Notes under the pieces: model-generated
Databases searched by the model: none
Told to the model about the DNA's origin: nothing
What the model saw: only the letters and a program-made list of their open reading frames with translations
Part shown: in pieces, positions 36,943 through 48,732 of the stretch
How the letters are laid out: each line of letters opens with the position of its first letter
Numbering within the stretch: the first letter of the stretch is position 1
Program-made: the position numbers and the translations under genes
From: Mesorhizobium temperatum
GTDB taxonomy: Bacteria; Pseudomonadota; Alphaproteobacteria; Rhizobiales; Rhizobiaceae
DNA: 64,000 bases
Reading direction: 5' to 3'
NCBI RefSeq assembly: GCF_002284575.1
Contig: NZ_NPKJ01000015.1
Coordinates: forward strand, 97,818-161,817

Positions 36943-39900
36943 CTACTGGAGAGCCCGCGGCCTGCGCCTCGGCTGCTGCAGGATGTTCGGGTTTAGCAGC
37001 AGGTTCGGATTGATCTGCAGCGTCGGCGCCCTGCGGATCGGAGTGCAGTCTGGATACTGTCCGACTGTCCCGACCGGGCAGCGCCGCTTGATGATCGGCT
37101 GGCACCGGCCGTTGATCAGCCGTGAGCCAGGCGCGCACTCCACCTGCGCCCGGCGGCATGCGCCTCTGATCACCTCGGTCCCGCGCGGGCAGACACAAGC
37201 GCCGCGCTTGTTGTGAATCTGGCCGCGGGTGGTGCACTGTTCAACGATCGGCTTCTTGACGATCGGCACGCAGGCCCTGCCCCTCAGTTCCGTCCCTCTC
37301 GGGCAGATGCAATCACCATCCTGGGTACGGATCTGGCCAGGCAGCAGCTTGCACAGGCGTGCCGGCGGCTCGTCGGTCGACACGCACCTGCGGTTCTCCA
37401 GCTCGGTTCCGCGCGGGCAGACACAACGCCCGTCGGAGGTCCGTATCTGGCCATTGAGCAGCACGCAGCGCTCCTTCGGCTTCGGTATGATGACCGAACC
37501 GCCACCCGACGAGCACTGGCCGTTGCGGAAAGTGGTGCCTTCCGGGCAGACGCACCGGCCGGCGTCGTTCATGACGAGACCTGCCGAGCACTCCTTCTGC
37601 ACCTCATTCTTGATGGTGAAGGGACGGCAGGCATAGGCCTTGCCGCGATCGCCCTGCACGTTGGCCGGGTCGCGGGAGAGCACTTCGCCCGCACCTCGCA
37701 CCGGCGTATCGGGCGACAGCACGCCGACGCAGTTCTGGCCGCTGACGGTGCCCTGCAGATTGGTCAGGCGGCCGTCGTCGGGAATGATCACGGTCACACG
37801 GTGAACGTGGCTTTCCCCGGCGCCGAGCGTCAGATTGGCGATGCAGGATGCCGGCAAGGTCGCCGGTTCCGGCGCGCAGCCGAAGGGCGGGTCGACCGAG
37901 GTGATCGCAACGCCTTCCAGCCGGCCGAGGCCTTCGACACCGATCGCATCACCGATGCGAACCGGACCGGAGAAGGTGTTTTGCCCATCATTCGCGATGG
38001 TGATCTCGAACGAGCAGGGCCGGCCGATCCGGCACTCGGCATTGCCGGTCTTCTCGACGCGAATGGTGGCAGGGCGGCCGCCCTTGGCGCAGGCCCTGCC
38101 GATCGGATAGACGATGTCGTCTCCTGGCGCCGGGCCATGGAAGCCGCGTGCGCAGTTCTCGAACACGCCATTGCCGGCAACCGTCACATCGAGGTGGCGG
38201 CTGGTTCCGGGCGTCATGATGGCGCCGGGAATCTGGCACGACAGCGCATTGGCTGGAACCGGTCCGCACGCCCATTCCGCGCCGTCAGGGGTGACAGTCT
38301 GGATCTGCACGGGCGCTCCGCCGGCCACCAGCGTGGCGGCATCGCTGACCCGCACCGGACCGGTGGGAGCAGTGGTGCCGGTGCTGATGACGGTGATGCG
38401 GCAGGTCATGGCTGCAGCACCGGCCAGCGAGCCGCTGCACATCTTGGCAATGCGCATGGCCGGCTTGCCGCCATCACCGATGCGTTGCTTGGCGCAGGCG
38501 CGGTTGTTGGTGAGGTCGTGCTCACCGGGGATAGCTTTCACCTCGGCGCAGTTCTCGACGGTGTCCGGACGGTAGCCGGCCGGCATCACCGCCTTGACGA
38601 AGATCGGCGTCGAGGCGCCCGGCGAGAGCACGATGCCGGCATTGTCGCAGCGGAACTGGCCGGGGCCGTTCGGTCCGCATGTCCAGGGCGGGGTCGGGCC
38701 GAAGCTCGACGATGCCGGCGCGCCGCCCGGATAGGTGTCGGTGACCGCCAGCGGCCCGTCGTAGAGGACGCTGCCGTTGTTGATGATGTCGATCACGAAG
38801 GTGCAGACGCGATCGGCCGTGCAGACCGGGGTACGGGCACGCTTCTTCAGGATCAGATCGACCTTCTTTTCCACCGGCGGCCGGCAGTCGCGGTCACGGT
38901 CGCCGCGCCGGCAGATCGGGATCGAGGCGCAGCCGCGGTCGTTTTGCTGGCTGCCGAACAGCGGCTTGCCGCTGGCCCCATAATTATAGGCGGCGCAGTT
39001 GCGCAAGATGCGGCCCTTCCAACCTCCGGCCGGCTTGAAGCCGAGCTTGAGGTCGACGGAGGCACCCGGGTTGAGCTTGGTCACTGGATGGGTGCATATC
39101 ATCGGGGTGGCCGCCGCCGCACAGGCCCAGAGCGCATTCGGTCCTGAATCGAGGGTGGAGCCGGCCGGCAGCGTTACTTCGTCGATAACGATCTTGCCGT
39201 GATACGGCGCGTCGCCGACATTGGTGACCCGGATGGTGAAGTCGCAACCGCCATCCATCGTGCAACGCGGGACGTCGGCGCGTTTTCCGACTTTCAGATC
39301 CGGTTCCCTGTCCTTGGGCGGACACCTCTGGTCACGCGGAATGACGATTTCGATCGTCTGCGTGCAGCACAGGCCCCAGCCCTCTTCCGGGCCGGCATAG
39401 GTTTCGATGCCGGTGACGACGAGGTGGATGACGTCGCCAGGTGACGCACCGACGATCTTCCAGTCGAGCACACCGCCGCCCGCCGGCACCAACTGCGTGT
39501 CGGGGATGATGGTGATGCCGGGTGTCGTCGGCGTCGAAAGCTGCACCCATTTGCCGCCCATCTCGGCGCCGACCGGCATGTGATAGATGAAGGCGCCGCC
39601 GGTTACGCAATCGACCGTGCCGCGTTCCGCCTTGAAGCATTCCTTGCCGGGAGGTGGAGGTGGCGGGTTGCATTTGGTGATGTCGATCTTGATCGAGGTC
39701 TTTTCGCCGGTGAGGAAATTGCCGTCGTCAGGCTTGCTTGGGTCCTGCGACGGGATGATGGTCCCAGTGCCGGGTCCGACCGTCAACTTGATCATGCCCT
39801 GATTGTCGACGATCGCCGGCGAGGCAAACGTCGCATGGTCGATCCTGGCGGTGATCTGCAACGTGATGACGCGCTCGTTCGGAGCGCCGACGCCGTCGAG

Positions 39901-40467
39901 ATCGGAGGCGGAGATCCGGAAATCGGAAACATCCGCCGTGTCGTTGGGATTTGCCGACGTGCTGATCGAGGTAGCGGGCAGCGGTCCGCCGGACGCATTC
40001 GTGCCGTCGCCGGACACATGCACGCCGACGATCCGCAGGCCATGCGAAAGCTGGTCCTTGAAGTCGATCTCGGCCTTTTCCAGCGCGGCCGCGAGGCCTG
40101 GGCTGGCAAAAGCTTGCGGGTTGCCGCGCAGGCCGAAGCTCAGCGAATATACGACAAAGTCGCAGCCTCGTTGCCCGCCTTTCTTGGTGAAGAACGGCAC
40201 GACCCGGCCCGGCCGCGGATTGACGATGCGCGGATTGTCCAGATCGAGCCCGAAATCCGGACTGGCGGTTACGAGCGGACCGGGATCGGCGGGCTTGTCG
40301 AGGTCGGCCTGACTGGTCTGGGCCGGAACAAGGTCCTGGGCGAAGCCTTGCGCCGGGGCCAGCATGGCGACCGCGATCCCGGCCGCAACCAGCCAGCGCG
40401 CGCCGCGCCTGGCGAGTGACAGCGGCTTCATGATCGTCGCAAGCGGGGAAAATGCTGAAATGCTCAT
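36943..40467 (-). CDS. Large exported protein with DUF11-like repeats and Cys-rich CxCPxGT repeats
   Basis: The 1174-residue protein starts at 40467 behind GAGGAGGGGAAG. A long basic leader then a hydrophobic core (WLVAAGIAVAMLAPAQGFA) gives a signal peptide of about 43 residues. Four DUF11-like beta-sandwich repeats begin near 386, 532, 666 and 797, each with a lysine-rich opening strand, paired cysteines and an ENCA-type close. From about 959 to the end there are Cys-rich units of the form C-x-C-P-x-G-T-x(4-6)-C, such as CVCPRGTELENRRC. DUF11 domains are common in bacterial surface proteins. Function is unknown; a role in envelope structure or adhesion is a guess. Confidence 0.82.
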   Translation of the reverse strand: MSISAFSPLATIMKPLSLARRGARWLVAAGIAVAMLAPAQGFAQDLVPAQTSQADLDKPADPGPLVTASPDFGLDLDNPRIVNPRPGRVVPFFTKKGGQRGCDFVVYSLSFGLRGNPQAFASPGLAAALEKAEIDFKDQLSHGLRIVGVHVSGDGTNASGGPLPATSISTSANPNDTADVSDFRISASDLDGVGAPNERVITLQITARIDHATFASPAIVDNQGMIKLTVGPGTGTIIPSQDPSKPDDGNFLTGEKTSIKIDITKCNPPPPPPGKECFKAERGTVDCVTGGAFIYHMPVGAEMGGKWVQLSTPTTPGITIIPDTQLVPAGGGVLDWKIVGASPGDVIHLVVTGIETYAGPEEGWGLCCTQTIEIVIPRDQRCPPKDREPDLKVGKRADVPRCTMDGGCDFTIRVTNVGDAPYHGKIVIDEVTLPAGSTLDSGPNALWACAAAATPMICTHPVTKLNPGASVDLKLGFKPAGGWKGRILRNCAAYNYGASGKPLFGSQQNDRGCASIPICRRGDRDRDCRPPVEKKVDLILKKRARTPVCTADRVCTFVIDIINNGSVLYDGPLAVTDTYPGGAPASSSFGPTPPWTCGPNGPGQFRCDNAGIVLSPGASTPIFVKAVMPAGYRPDTVENCAEVKAIPGEHDLTNNRACAKQRIGDGGKPAMRIAKMCSGSLAGAAAMTCRITVISTGTTAPTGPVRVSDAATLVAGGAPVQIQTVTPDGAEWACGPVPANALSCQIPGAIMTPGTSRHLDVTVAGNGVFENCARGFHGPAPGDDIVYPIGRACAKGGRPATIRVEKTGNAECRIGRPCSFEITIANDGQNTFSGPVRIGDAIGVEGLGRLEGVAITSVDPPFGCAPEPATLPASCIANLTLGAGESHVHRVTVIIPDDGRLTNLQGTVSGQNCVGVLSPDTPVRGAGEVLSRDPANVQGDRGKAYACRPFTIKNEVQKECSAGLVMNDAGRCVCPEGTTFRNGQCSSGGGSVIIPKPKERCVLLNGQIRTSDGRCVCPRGTELENRRCVSTDEPPARLCKLLPGQIRTQDGDCICPRGTELRGRACVPIVKKPIVEQCTTRGQIHNKRGACVCPRGTEVIRGACRRAQVECAPGSRLINGRCQPIIKRRCPVGTVGQYPDCTPIRRAPTLQINPNLLLNPNILQQPRRRPRALQ

Positions 40468-40477
40468 CTTCCCCTCC

Positions 40478-42460
40478 TCAACGTTCGCAGCTGAAGGCTG
40501 GGGTTCTGAGCGGCACGGTCATCTTGCAGCAAGGGAAGTAGCCGCCCTTGTCGCGGTCGGACTGCCGGTAGAGGCAGAGCCCGACGTCGACCGTGTCGCT
40601 AGGATAATGGCCGGTGATGCCAATCGCGTAGGGCGCGCCGGGAGCATGCGATGGGGGTGAAGTCACGCCGACGCCTGATGTCCTGGACAGAGCCTTGATC
40701 GAACCGCCGCCAAAGCCGGCAGGGTCGCGGAGATAGAGTTCGGCCTCGAGGCCGGAGGGCGTGCAGAAGTACCTGACATCCTCGAGGTCGAGGCAAGGAG
40801 GCGCGCCACCGGGGGGCGGAAAATCAGGCGGATAGAAAGGTGGCAGGTAACCGCCGCCCGGTATCTGCTCGTAATAGCCGGCACGGCCCTCGCAGGGGTG
40901 CCAGACCTCGACGTCGCCGACGTGACCTTCAACCTCGGGGTCTTCGAAATAGCCGTCGAAGTCGATGAACCACGAGCTGAAAGGCGGCACGTTGGCCGGC
41001 TTGACCAACGCCGCCGGCGTGATCTGCACGCCGTGCACGGCCAGCGGCCCGCCGCCGGCAAGCTGTTCGGCAAGCGCCGGGTTATCACGCAATTTGTCGC
41101 CTGACTTAACCAGCGTGTCGGTGCAGACGCTCGTGTCGAGATTGCCGTCGGCGTCATAGCCATATTGCAGGTCGAGGCCGCCGGCCGACTGCCGGTTGTC
41201 TTGCGGGAAACCGACCGCATATTCCTGCGGCATTTCCACCCAGACTGATTCCGTCGCCGGATCGTCCGGGTTTTCGCGCCAGTAGCGAATGACCTCTCCT
41301 TCGCCGGAATCGGCGAACCGGCTGTAGTCGTAGCGGTTTTCCACCGGTCCGCGCTGGGCCAGGTACATGAAGCCGCTGATATCGAAAGCGATGTCGGTGA
41401 CGGCGTGGTCCTTGTCGGCCTTGACCGTTAGCTCCCAGCGCGGGTCGCCGGCAAAGCTGCCGTCGCGGGCAACGCCCACCGACCAGATCTCGGCTTTTTC
41501 ACCGACCGAATAATAGAGCCGGCCGCCATGATAGGCGACGGACCAGACACGGCGCTCATCCTGCGTGTAGCCCCAGCTGTCGGGGTCTTCGCTGTCGAAG
41601 GCAGCGTCCTCGATGTCCATCCCCGTCCCATCGTCGGCAAGCGGGGCCAGCTCATGCGCCGGACGCCCGGCAATGCCGTGGTCGAACATGTCGACCAGGG
41701 CGCCGTTGGCATCGATGCGATGGATGAGACCGGTGTCGAGGTCGCTGGCGACGAGCTGGCGGTGGATGGTGTCGAAGGTGACGTCGCCGATGCCGGGACC
41801 GCTGTTGGTGTCGATGTCGGCGAATTTGCTCACTTGGCCGGAGATGCCGTCGATCTTCCAGATCGTGCCCGGTCCGCCACCGTTCTCGGTGCCGAACTGG
41901 CCATCCATGAACGTGGCGCCGGCAGCACCGCGACGCTGCCGCTCGGGAGGACCGTCCGCCTCTTCGTCTGACGTGACGATGCGGATGCCATGCAACGAGG
42001 TGGCGCCGGCATAGAGGTTCGGGATGCCTGAGGGAGCGCCGTCGCGGACACCGTCGTCATAGGTGATGGCGAACACCTGGCCGATCTGCCCGGCCGTCAC
42101 TTCGAAGGGCGGCGGCGTGAAAACGAGTTGGCCGGAAGCCGGCCCGCCTAGGCTTGAAACATCGAAAACGCGCAAGGTTGCGCGCGTCGTGTCGATGAAG
42201 GTTTCGTCGACAGGGTCGACGCCGGGCGGCAGGCCTTCTTCGAAATTGGGATCCTGTTCGAAATTGGGAATGACGGTGCCGGAAAATCCGGTCACCGCCA
42301 TCGAGCCTGGATAGATGATCTGCGTTTCCTGCGCCTGGGCGGCACCGCCAAGCCACAGGGCGGTGGCGAGCGCCAGCGCCAGAAAGCCACTGGTTTGTTG
42401 CATCGCGCGACGCGAACGGCCAGCACGAGTGCGCACGAACGCGCCGTGGTCGCCAGACAT
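40478..42460 (-). CDS. Exported protein of unknown function, propeller-like
   Basis: The 660-residue protein starts at 42460 behind GGGGGGAAC. A twin basic n-region (RTRAGRSRRAMQQ) and hydrophobic LALALATALWLGG give a signal peptide cut near AQA-QE at residue 43; an internal ATG at residue 20 would also work. The middle has repeated strands like GTIWKIDGISGQVSKFAD, GIGDVTFDTIHRQLVASDLDTGLIHRID and AVTDIAFDISGFMYLAQRG, reminiscent of beta-propeller blades. The C-terminal 130 residues carry several cysteines (CLDLEDVRYFC, CLYRQSD, CCKM). It ends 11 bp before the DUF11 gene start, so the two form an operon. No function can be assigned. Confidence 0.75.
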   Translation of the reverse strand: MSGDHGAFVRTRAGRSRRAMQQTSGFLALALATALWLGGAAQAQETQIIYPGSMAVTGFSGTVIPNFEQDPNFEEGLPPGVDPVDETFIDTTRATLRVFDVSSLGGPASGQLVFTPPPFEVTAGQIGQVFAITYDDGVRDGAPSGIPNLYAGATSLHGIRIVTSDEEADGPPERQRRGAAGATFMDGQFGTENGGGPGTIWKIDGISGQVSKFADIDTNSGPGIGDVTFDTIHRQLVASDLDTGLIHRIDANGALVDMFDHGIAGRPAHELAPLADDGTGMDIEDAAFDSEDPDSWGYTQDERRVWSVAYHGGRLYYSVGEKAEIWSVGVARDGSFAGDPRWELTVKADKDHAVTDIAFDISGFMYLAQRGPVENRYDYSRFADSGEGEVIRYWRENPDDPATESVWVEMPQEYAVGFPQDNRQSAGGLDLQYGYDADGNLDTSVCTDTLVKSGDKLRDNPALAEQLAGGGPLAVHGVQITPAALVKPANVPPFSSWFIDFDGYFEDPEVEGHVGDVEVWHPCEGRAGYYEQIPGGGYLPPFYPPDFPPPGGAPPCLDLEDVRYFCTPSGLEAELYLRDPAGFGGGSIKALSRTSGVGVTSPPSHAPGAPYAIGITGHYPSDTVDVGLCLYRQSDRDKGGYFPCCKMTVPLRTPAFSCER

Positions 42461-42990
42461 GGAGTTCCCCCCGCGGGCTACGGGAGAAACATCCGGCATT
42501 TCCGCGCAAATCAGGGCAAGGCGCGGCGTTCCGGCACGTTTTTCCCTGATCGAATTGTCTGCTTTCCTCGTAGTCACGATATGCCGGCACTTACGCGGGG
42601 TCAACGGAATCAGCGGAAGGCCTGGCATATCGGCTCCATCCCGCAAGCGGTGGTCGCGCTGAGTTCCCGGAGACCGCGGAGGCTCTGGATTTCCAGTCAT
42701 GGGGCTTTCCTTTCCAGGGCCGCACCATGCGGCGCACCTTGGTGTCAGTCGCGAACGGACGCGGAAAGGTTCAGGGGAGCCATGGCCGGAGAACAACCGG
42801 CCGGCCCGAGAAAAGGATGTTGGACGCCTTGCGCAGAATGCTTGCGCGCCGCGCAGCCTGTTCTTATATACGCGCCAAGCCGTTCGACGCCGGAATGCCG
42901 GTTGCCGAAGCGGAATTTCTTGTGAACAGGGGCTTTCGCCGGAACGCCTGTACGGGTCCTGAGAGCCTGCTTAGCGGAGAGATTAGAAAA
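42461..42990. other. 530-bp divergent gap upstream of dnaK
   Basis: This gene-free stretch separates the divergent exported-protein operon and dnaK. Long open frames enter it from both sides, but they are in-frame extensions of the two genes without family character. It contains a small GGCCGG-agaacaa-CCGGCC dyad at 42784-42802 and a possible heat-shock promoter at 42841-42870. I see no CIRCE element and no RNA gene. Confidence 0.6.
42841..42870 (+). promoter_or_regulatory. Candidate heat-shock (RpoH) promoter for dnaK
   Basis: CTTGCG at 42841 and TTCTTATATA at 42861-42870 are arranged like an alphaproteobacterial RpoH promoter (CTTG, about 16-18 bp, then a C/T-rich TATAT). It lies 121 bp before the dnaK ATG. 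The match is partial and no start site is known. Confidence 0.4.
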
Positions 42991-44907
<1,917 letters not shown>

Positions 44908-44932
44908 GCGGCCTGACGGCAGGTTTAGGCAG

Positions 44933-44960
44933 AAAGCCCGGCGCAAAGCCGGGCTTTTTT
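44933..44960 (+). terminator. Intrinsic terminator after dnaK
   Basis: AGCCCGGC (44935-44942), a GCAAA loop and GCCGGGCT followed by TTTTT form a textbook rho-independent terminator 27 bp after the dnaK stop. It implies that dnaJ is at least partly transcribed from its own promoter. Confidence 0.93.
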
Positions 44961-44971
44961 GCAACTCTAGC

Positions 44972-45003
44972 CGAAAAAGTGCGGCCCTGATCGAAAAAGT
45001 GCG
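44972..45003 (+). repeat. Short direct repeats upstream of dnaJ
   Basis: CGAAAAAGTGCG occurs at 44972-44983 and 44992-45003, a 20-bp period, in the dnaK-dnaJ gap just after the terminator. It may be regulatory or a chance duplication. Confidence 0.5.
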
Positions 45004-45118
45004 AGCAAGCCCGTGTCAACACTGGCATCCCGGCTCCATCGCACCTAAATCGGAACAGCGTGCCGGCAAACGACGCAACAAGGCTTCAAGACGTTGAGTA
45101 TCCGGACTGCAGGAAAAG

Positions 45119-46249
45119 ATGAAAGCTGATTTCTACGAAACGTTGGGCGTGCAAAAGGGGGCCGACGAGAAGGAGCTCAAGAGCGCTTTCCGCAAGCTCG
45201 CCATGCAGTTCCATCCGGATCGCAATCCCGGCGATCATGCCTGCGAGCACAAATTCAAGGAAATCAACGAAGCCTACGAGACGCTGAAGGACCCGCAGAA
45301 ACGCGCGGCCTACGACCGTTTCGGCCACGCCGCCTTTGAACAGGGCGGCATGAACGGCGGCGCACACGGCTTCGGCGCCGGCGGCTTCGCCGACATCTTC
45401 GAGGATATTTTCGGCGACATGATGGGCGGGCGCCAGCGCCGCTCCTCAGGTGGCCGCGAGCGCGGCGCCGACCTGCGCTACAATATGGAAATCACGCTGG
45501 AGGAGGCGTTTACCGGCAAGACCGCACAGATTCACGTGCCGGCCTCGATCTCCTGCACGGAATGCTCCGGCAGCGGCGCCAAGCCCGGCACCCAGCCCGT
45601 CACCTGCTCGATGTGCAATGGCCACGGCAAGGTACGCGCCACGCAAGGGTTCTTCTCGATCGAGCGCACCTGCCCGCAATGTCAGGGGCGTGGCCAGACC
45701 ATCAAGGAGCCGTGCCCGAAATGCGCCGGCCAGGGCCGCGTCACCGAGGAGCGCTCGCTGTCGGTCAACATCCCGGCCGGCATCGAGGACGGCACCCGCA
45801 TCCGCCTTGCCAATGAGGGCGAGGCCGGCCTGCGCGGCGGCCCGTCGGGCGACCTCTATATTTTCCTCGCGGTCAAGCCGCACGAATTCTTCCAGCGCGA
45901 CGGGGCCGATCTCTACTGCAAGGTGCCGATCTCGATGACGACGGCAGCACTTGGCGGCTCCTTCGAGGTGGCGACGCTGGACGGCACCCAGACGAAAGTG
46001 AAAGTGCCGGAAGGCACCCAGAACGGCCGCCAGTTCCGCCTCAAGGGCAAGGGTATGCCGGTGCTACGCCAGCACAATGTCGGCGATCTCTATATCCAGA
46101 CCGCGGTCGAAACGCCGCAAAACCTTTCCCGCCGCCAGCGCGAGTTGCTGGAGGAGTTCGAGCAGCTTTCCTCGAAGGATAATTCGCCGCAGTCGAGCGG
46201 CTTTTTCGCCCGCATGAAGGACTTTTTCGAAGCCTTCGGCGAGCGCTGA
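45119..46249 (+). CDS. dnaJ: Chaperone DnaJ (Hsp40)
   Basis: The 376-residue co-chaperone stimulates DnaK ATPase activity. It has an N-terminal J domain with the HPD motif ([12 protein letters not shown]), a Gly/Phe-rich linker ([24 protein letters not shown]), and four zinc motifs [24 protein letters not shown] and CPKCAGQG, followed by the substrate-binding domain. This is a complete type I DnaJ. The ATG follows AGGAAAAG. The gene order dnaK-dnaJ is conserved, but here a terminator lies between them. Confidence 0.98.
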   Translation: MKADFYETLGVQKGADEKELKSAFRKLAMQFHPDRNPGDHACEHKFKEINEAYETLKDPQKRAAYDRFGHAAFEQGGMNGGAHGFGAGGFADIFEDIFGDMMGGRQRRSSGGRERGADLRYNMEITLEEAFTGKTAQIHVPASISCTECSGSGAKPGTQPVTCSMCNGHGKVRATQGFFSIERTCPQCQGRGQTIKEPCPKCAGQGRVTEERSLSVNIPAGIEDGTRIRLANEGEAGLRGGPSGDLYIFLAVKPHEFFQRDGADLYCKVPISMTTAALGGSFEVATLDGTQTKVKVPEGTQNGRQFRLKGKGMPVLRQHNVGDLYIQTAVETPQNLSRRQRELLEEFEQLSSKDNSPQSSGFFARMKDFFEAFGER

Positions 46250-46392
46250 TGCCGATTCCCGCCAATCGGGTGTAGAGTACAACTGAGCGGAAGCTTCCCT
46301 AGCGTCATCAACATCTTATGCCGGCATCCGCCTTGCCTTGGACCGCGTAGCTGCTAAGTAGCCTCTCGGGGGAAGCGTTCAGGAGAACTTGC

Positions 46393-46998
46393 ATGGCACA
46401 TGGTCCCGGACTGCGAAAGGCGCTGGCGGAAAAGTTCGACGACGAACTGAAGTTCTTCAAGGGCTGGATCGACAAGCCGAAGGCGGTCGGTTCGATCGTG
46501 CCGACCAGTTCCATTACGGCCCGCAAGATGGCCTCCGTCGTCAACCCGAACTCGGGCCTGCCGGTGCTCGAAGTCGGGCCCGGCACCGGCGTCATCACCC
46601 GAGCCATCCTCGCCCAGGGCGTAAAGCCTGAAAATCTCTACGCAGTCGAATACTCCCCCGATTTCGTGCGCCATCTGCGCCAGCTCTATCCCGGCGTCAA
46701 CATCATCGAGGGCGACGCCTTCAATCTCGATGCGACACTCGGCGACAAGAGCGGCCTGACCTTCGATTCGGTCGTCTCCGGCGTGCCATTGCTCAATTTC
46801 CCGGTCGCCCAGCGCATCGCCTATGTCGAAAGCCTTCTCGACCGCATCCCGACAGGCCGCCCGATTGTGCAGCTGACCTACGGCCCGCTGTCGCCGATCC
46901 CGCCCGGCCGCGGCGACTACACGGTCGAGCACTTCCATTTCGTCATCCGCAACATCCCGCCGACGCAGCTGTGGATCTACCGGCGCGGGGCGCATTAG
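46393..46998 (+). CDS. pmtA: Phospholipid N-methyltransferase, Sinorhizobium PmtA type
   Basis: PmtA methylates phosphatidylethanolamine at the membrane, with S-adenosylmethionine, towards phosphatidylcholine, a lipid typical of rhizobia. The 201-residue protein has the SAM motif VLEVGPGTGVITRA (58-71), the acidic AVEYSPDF strand and the short FFKGWIDKPKAVGSIVPTS N-terminus characteristic of the rhizobial class. The ATG follows AGGAGAACTTGC. An R1 repeat element starts directly after the stop. Confidence 0.87.
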   Translation: MAHGPGLRKALAEKFDDELKFFKGWIDKPKAVGSIVPTSSITARKMASVVNPNSGLPVLEVGPGTGVITRAILAQGVKPENLYAVEYSPDFVRHLRQLYPGVNIIEGDAFNLDATLGDKSGLTFDSVVSGVPLLNFPVAQRIAYVESLLDRIPTGRPIVQLTYGPLSPIPPGRGDYTVEHFHFVIRNIPPTQLWIYRRGAH

Positions 46999-47170
46999 GG
47001 TGTGCCGACATTCAGGTGAGGCCGGCCTGCAAATGGCAGCTTCCTGCGCTTCCAGTGCTCACATACTTCAAGTACGCTCCGCTCCGGTTCTCGGAACCAA
47101 CCTGTTTGGTCGCTTCGCGCCCGTCTTCGACTCCGGCTCGGCCTGACCTGAATTTCAACACACCCTTCGC
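46999..47170 (+). repeat. R1 intergenic repeat, copy B
   Basis: The 30-bp core is at 47064-47093, 66 bp after the pmtA stop. The flanks form clear inverted arms: ATTCAGGTGAGGCCGG near 47010 and CGGCCTGACCTGAAT near 47140 pair with few mismatches, and GTGTG/CACAC extends them. The whole element could fold into one long hairpin. Confidence 0.8.
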
Positions 47171-47263
47171 GCATGTGCCCCAAACATCGCTTTTCGATTT
47201 TTGGGGCCGGTGCGTTGATTTGACCGATCCTTGGCTGTACCTGTCCGGGAACAAGGGTGGCCA

Positions 47264-47860
47264 ATGGCAGTGATCCCGAAAATTCTCGTCTTCGCAGGTT
47301 CGATTCGCACTGGCGCCTACAGCGGCAGGACCGCCGATGTGGCGCAGAAGGAACTCGCCCTGCAGGGTGCCGAGGTGACCCGCATCTCGCTTGCCGACTA
47401 TCCGCTGCCGATCCTCGACGAGGATCTGGAAAAGGAGAAAGGCATTCCTGAAAACGCCATCAAGCTTGCCCGGCAGATCGCCGCCCATGACGGGCTGCTG
47501 ATCGCGACGCCCGAATATAACGGCTCGATCCCGCCGCTGCTCAAGAACACCATCGATTGGGTGAGCCGGGTGCGCATGGATGGCGGGCGGTCGTTCAGGC
47601 CGTTCACCGGCAAGCCCGCTGGTCTTTGCTCGTCTTCCAAAGGACGCTTCGCCGGGGTACGCTGCATCAACCATCTGCGCGCCGTGCTGGTGCGCTGCCA
47701 GATGGAGGTGGTGACGCCGGAGTGCTCGGTACCGGAGGGCGGCAACGCCTTCGACGAGGACGGGAATTTCAGGGACGAGAGACTGCACAGATCGATGGAG
47801 CACCTATGCCGCACGCTGATCGAAACCTCGCGCCTGCTGTCGACGCGGATCGAGGCGTGA
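47264..47860 (+). CDS. NADPH-dependent FMN reductase family protein
   Basis: The 198-residue flavodoxin-like protein shows the FMN phosphate loop [14 protein letters not shown] and the flavin-contact segment [22 protein letters not shown], as in the YieF/ChrR-type NAD(P)H:quinone or chromate reductases. I start at the ATG at 47264; an ATG at 47231 would add eleven residues with no family support. It lies just before pyrF, with little or no gap, so the two are probably cotranscribed. The physiological electron acceptor is unknown. Confidence 0.88.
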   Translation: MAVIPKILVFAGSIRTGAYSGRTADVAQKELALQGAEVTRISLADYPLPILDEDLEKEKGIPENAIKLARQIAAHDGLLIATPEYNGSIPPLLKNTIDWVSRVRMDGGRSFRPFTGKPAGLCSSSKGRFAGVRCINHLRAVLVRCQMEVVTPECSVPEGGNAFDEDGNFRDERLHRSMEHLCRTLIETSRLLSTRIEA

Positions 47861-47880
47861 TCCAGCAGCGCGCCGAAACC

Positions 47881-48564
47881 ATGCAAGACAGGCTGATCGT
47901 CGGCCTCGACGTGCCGACGCTGAAGGAAGCCGAGAAGGCCGTGCGCGAGCTCGACGGGGTCGTCTCCTTCTACAAGATTGGCTACCAGCTCGCCTTCGCC
48001 GGCGGCCTCGACTTCGCCCGCGAGCTCGCCAGCGGCGGCACCCGGATCTTCCTCGACATGAAGCTGCTCGACATCGACAACACGGTGGCCAAGGGCGTCG
48101 AGGCCATTGCCAGGATGGGCATGACCATGCTGACGCTGCACGCCTATCCGAAGACGATGAAAGCAGCAGTCGAGGCCGCCAGGGGCAGCGATCTCTGCCT
48201 GCTTGGCGTCACCGTGCTGACCTCGATGGACGAGCAGGACGTGATCGACGCCGGCTATGAGCATGACCCGCATACGCTGGTGCTGAGGCGCTCCGAACAG
48301 GCGCTGCATGCCGGCATGGGGGGCATCGTCTGCTCGGCCGAGGAAGCGGAAGCGGTGCGCCGGATCGTCGGGCCCAACATGGCCGTCGTCACGCCGGGGA
48401 TACGGCCCAAGGGCAGCGACCATGGCGACCAGAAACGCGTGGTCACGCCGGCGCAGGCGATCCGCAACGGCTCCAGCCATCTCGTCGTCGGCCGGCCGAT
48501 CGTCGGCGCCGCCGACAGGCGAGCGGTCGCGGAAGCAATTCTTGACGAAATGCGCTCGGCCTAG
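47881..48564 (+). CDS. pyrF: Orotidine 5'-phosphate decarboxylase
   Basis: PyrF decarboxylates OMP to UMP, the last step of pyrimidine synthesis. The catalytic array Asp59-Lys61-Asp64 is visible in [16 protein letters not shown], and the phosphate-binding part [22 protein letters not shown] and VVGRPIV is intact. The 227-residue start at the ATG 47881 is preferred on family grounds. A GTG at 47857 that overlaps the preceding TGA would add eight residues and give tight coupling to the FMN reductase. Neither start has a strong ribosome-binding site. Confidence 0.94.
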   Translation: MQDRLIVGLDVPTLKEAEKAVRELDGVVSFYKIGYQLAFAGGLDFARELASGGTRIFLDMKLLDIDNTVAKGVEAIARMGMTMLTLHAYPKTMKAAVEAARGSDLCLLGVTVLTSMDEQDVIDAGYEHDPHTLVLRRSEQALHAGMGGIVCSAEEAEAVRRIVGPNMAVVTPGIRPKGSDHGDQKRVVTPAQAIRNGSSHLVVGRPIVGAADRRAVAEAILDEMRSA

Positions 48565-48720
48565 GACCAATTCCGAAACTCTACTCCGGCGGCCGTCTGG
48601 CCGGCGTTTTCTCCGCTTCCGGTGCTCATATACTTTAAGTACGCTCCGCTCCGGTTCTCGAAAACACCTCCAGCCATCTCGCCGGAGCGACTTTCAAAAT
48701 CGGTCCGCACGGCCAAAACG
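48565..48720 (+). repeat. R1 intergenic repeat, copy C
   Basis: The 30-bp core lies at 48631-48660, 67 bp after the pyrF stop, in the same orientation as copies A and B. CTCCGGCG (near 48590) and CGCCGGAG (near 48680) provide inverted flanking arms. It is followed by the ribosome-binding site of the DUF1330 gene. Confidence 0.8.
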
Positions 48721-48732
48721 AGGAGAAAAAGC

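Noticed and set aside
42784..42802. GGCCGG dyad upstream of dnaK as a CIRCE element
   Set aside because: CIRCE needs TTAGCACTC-N9-GAGTGCTAA; this dyad has unrelated sequence and short arms.
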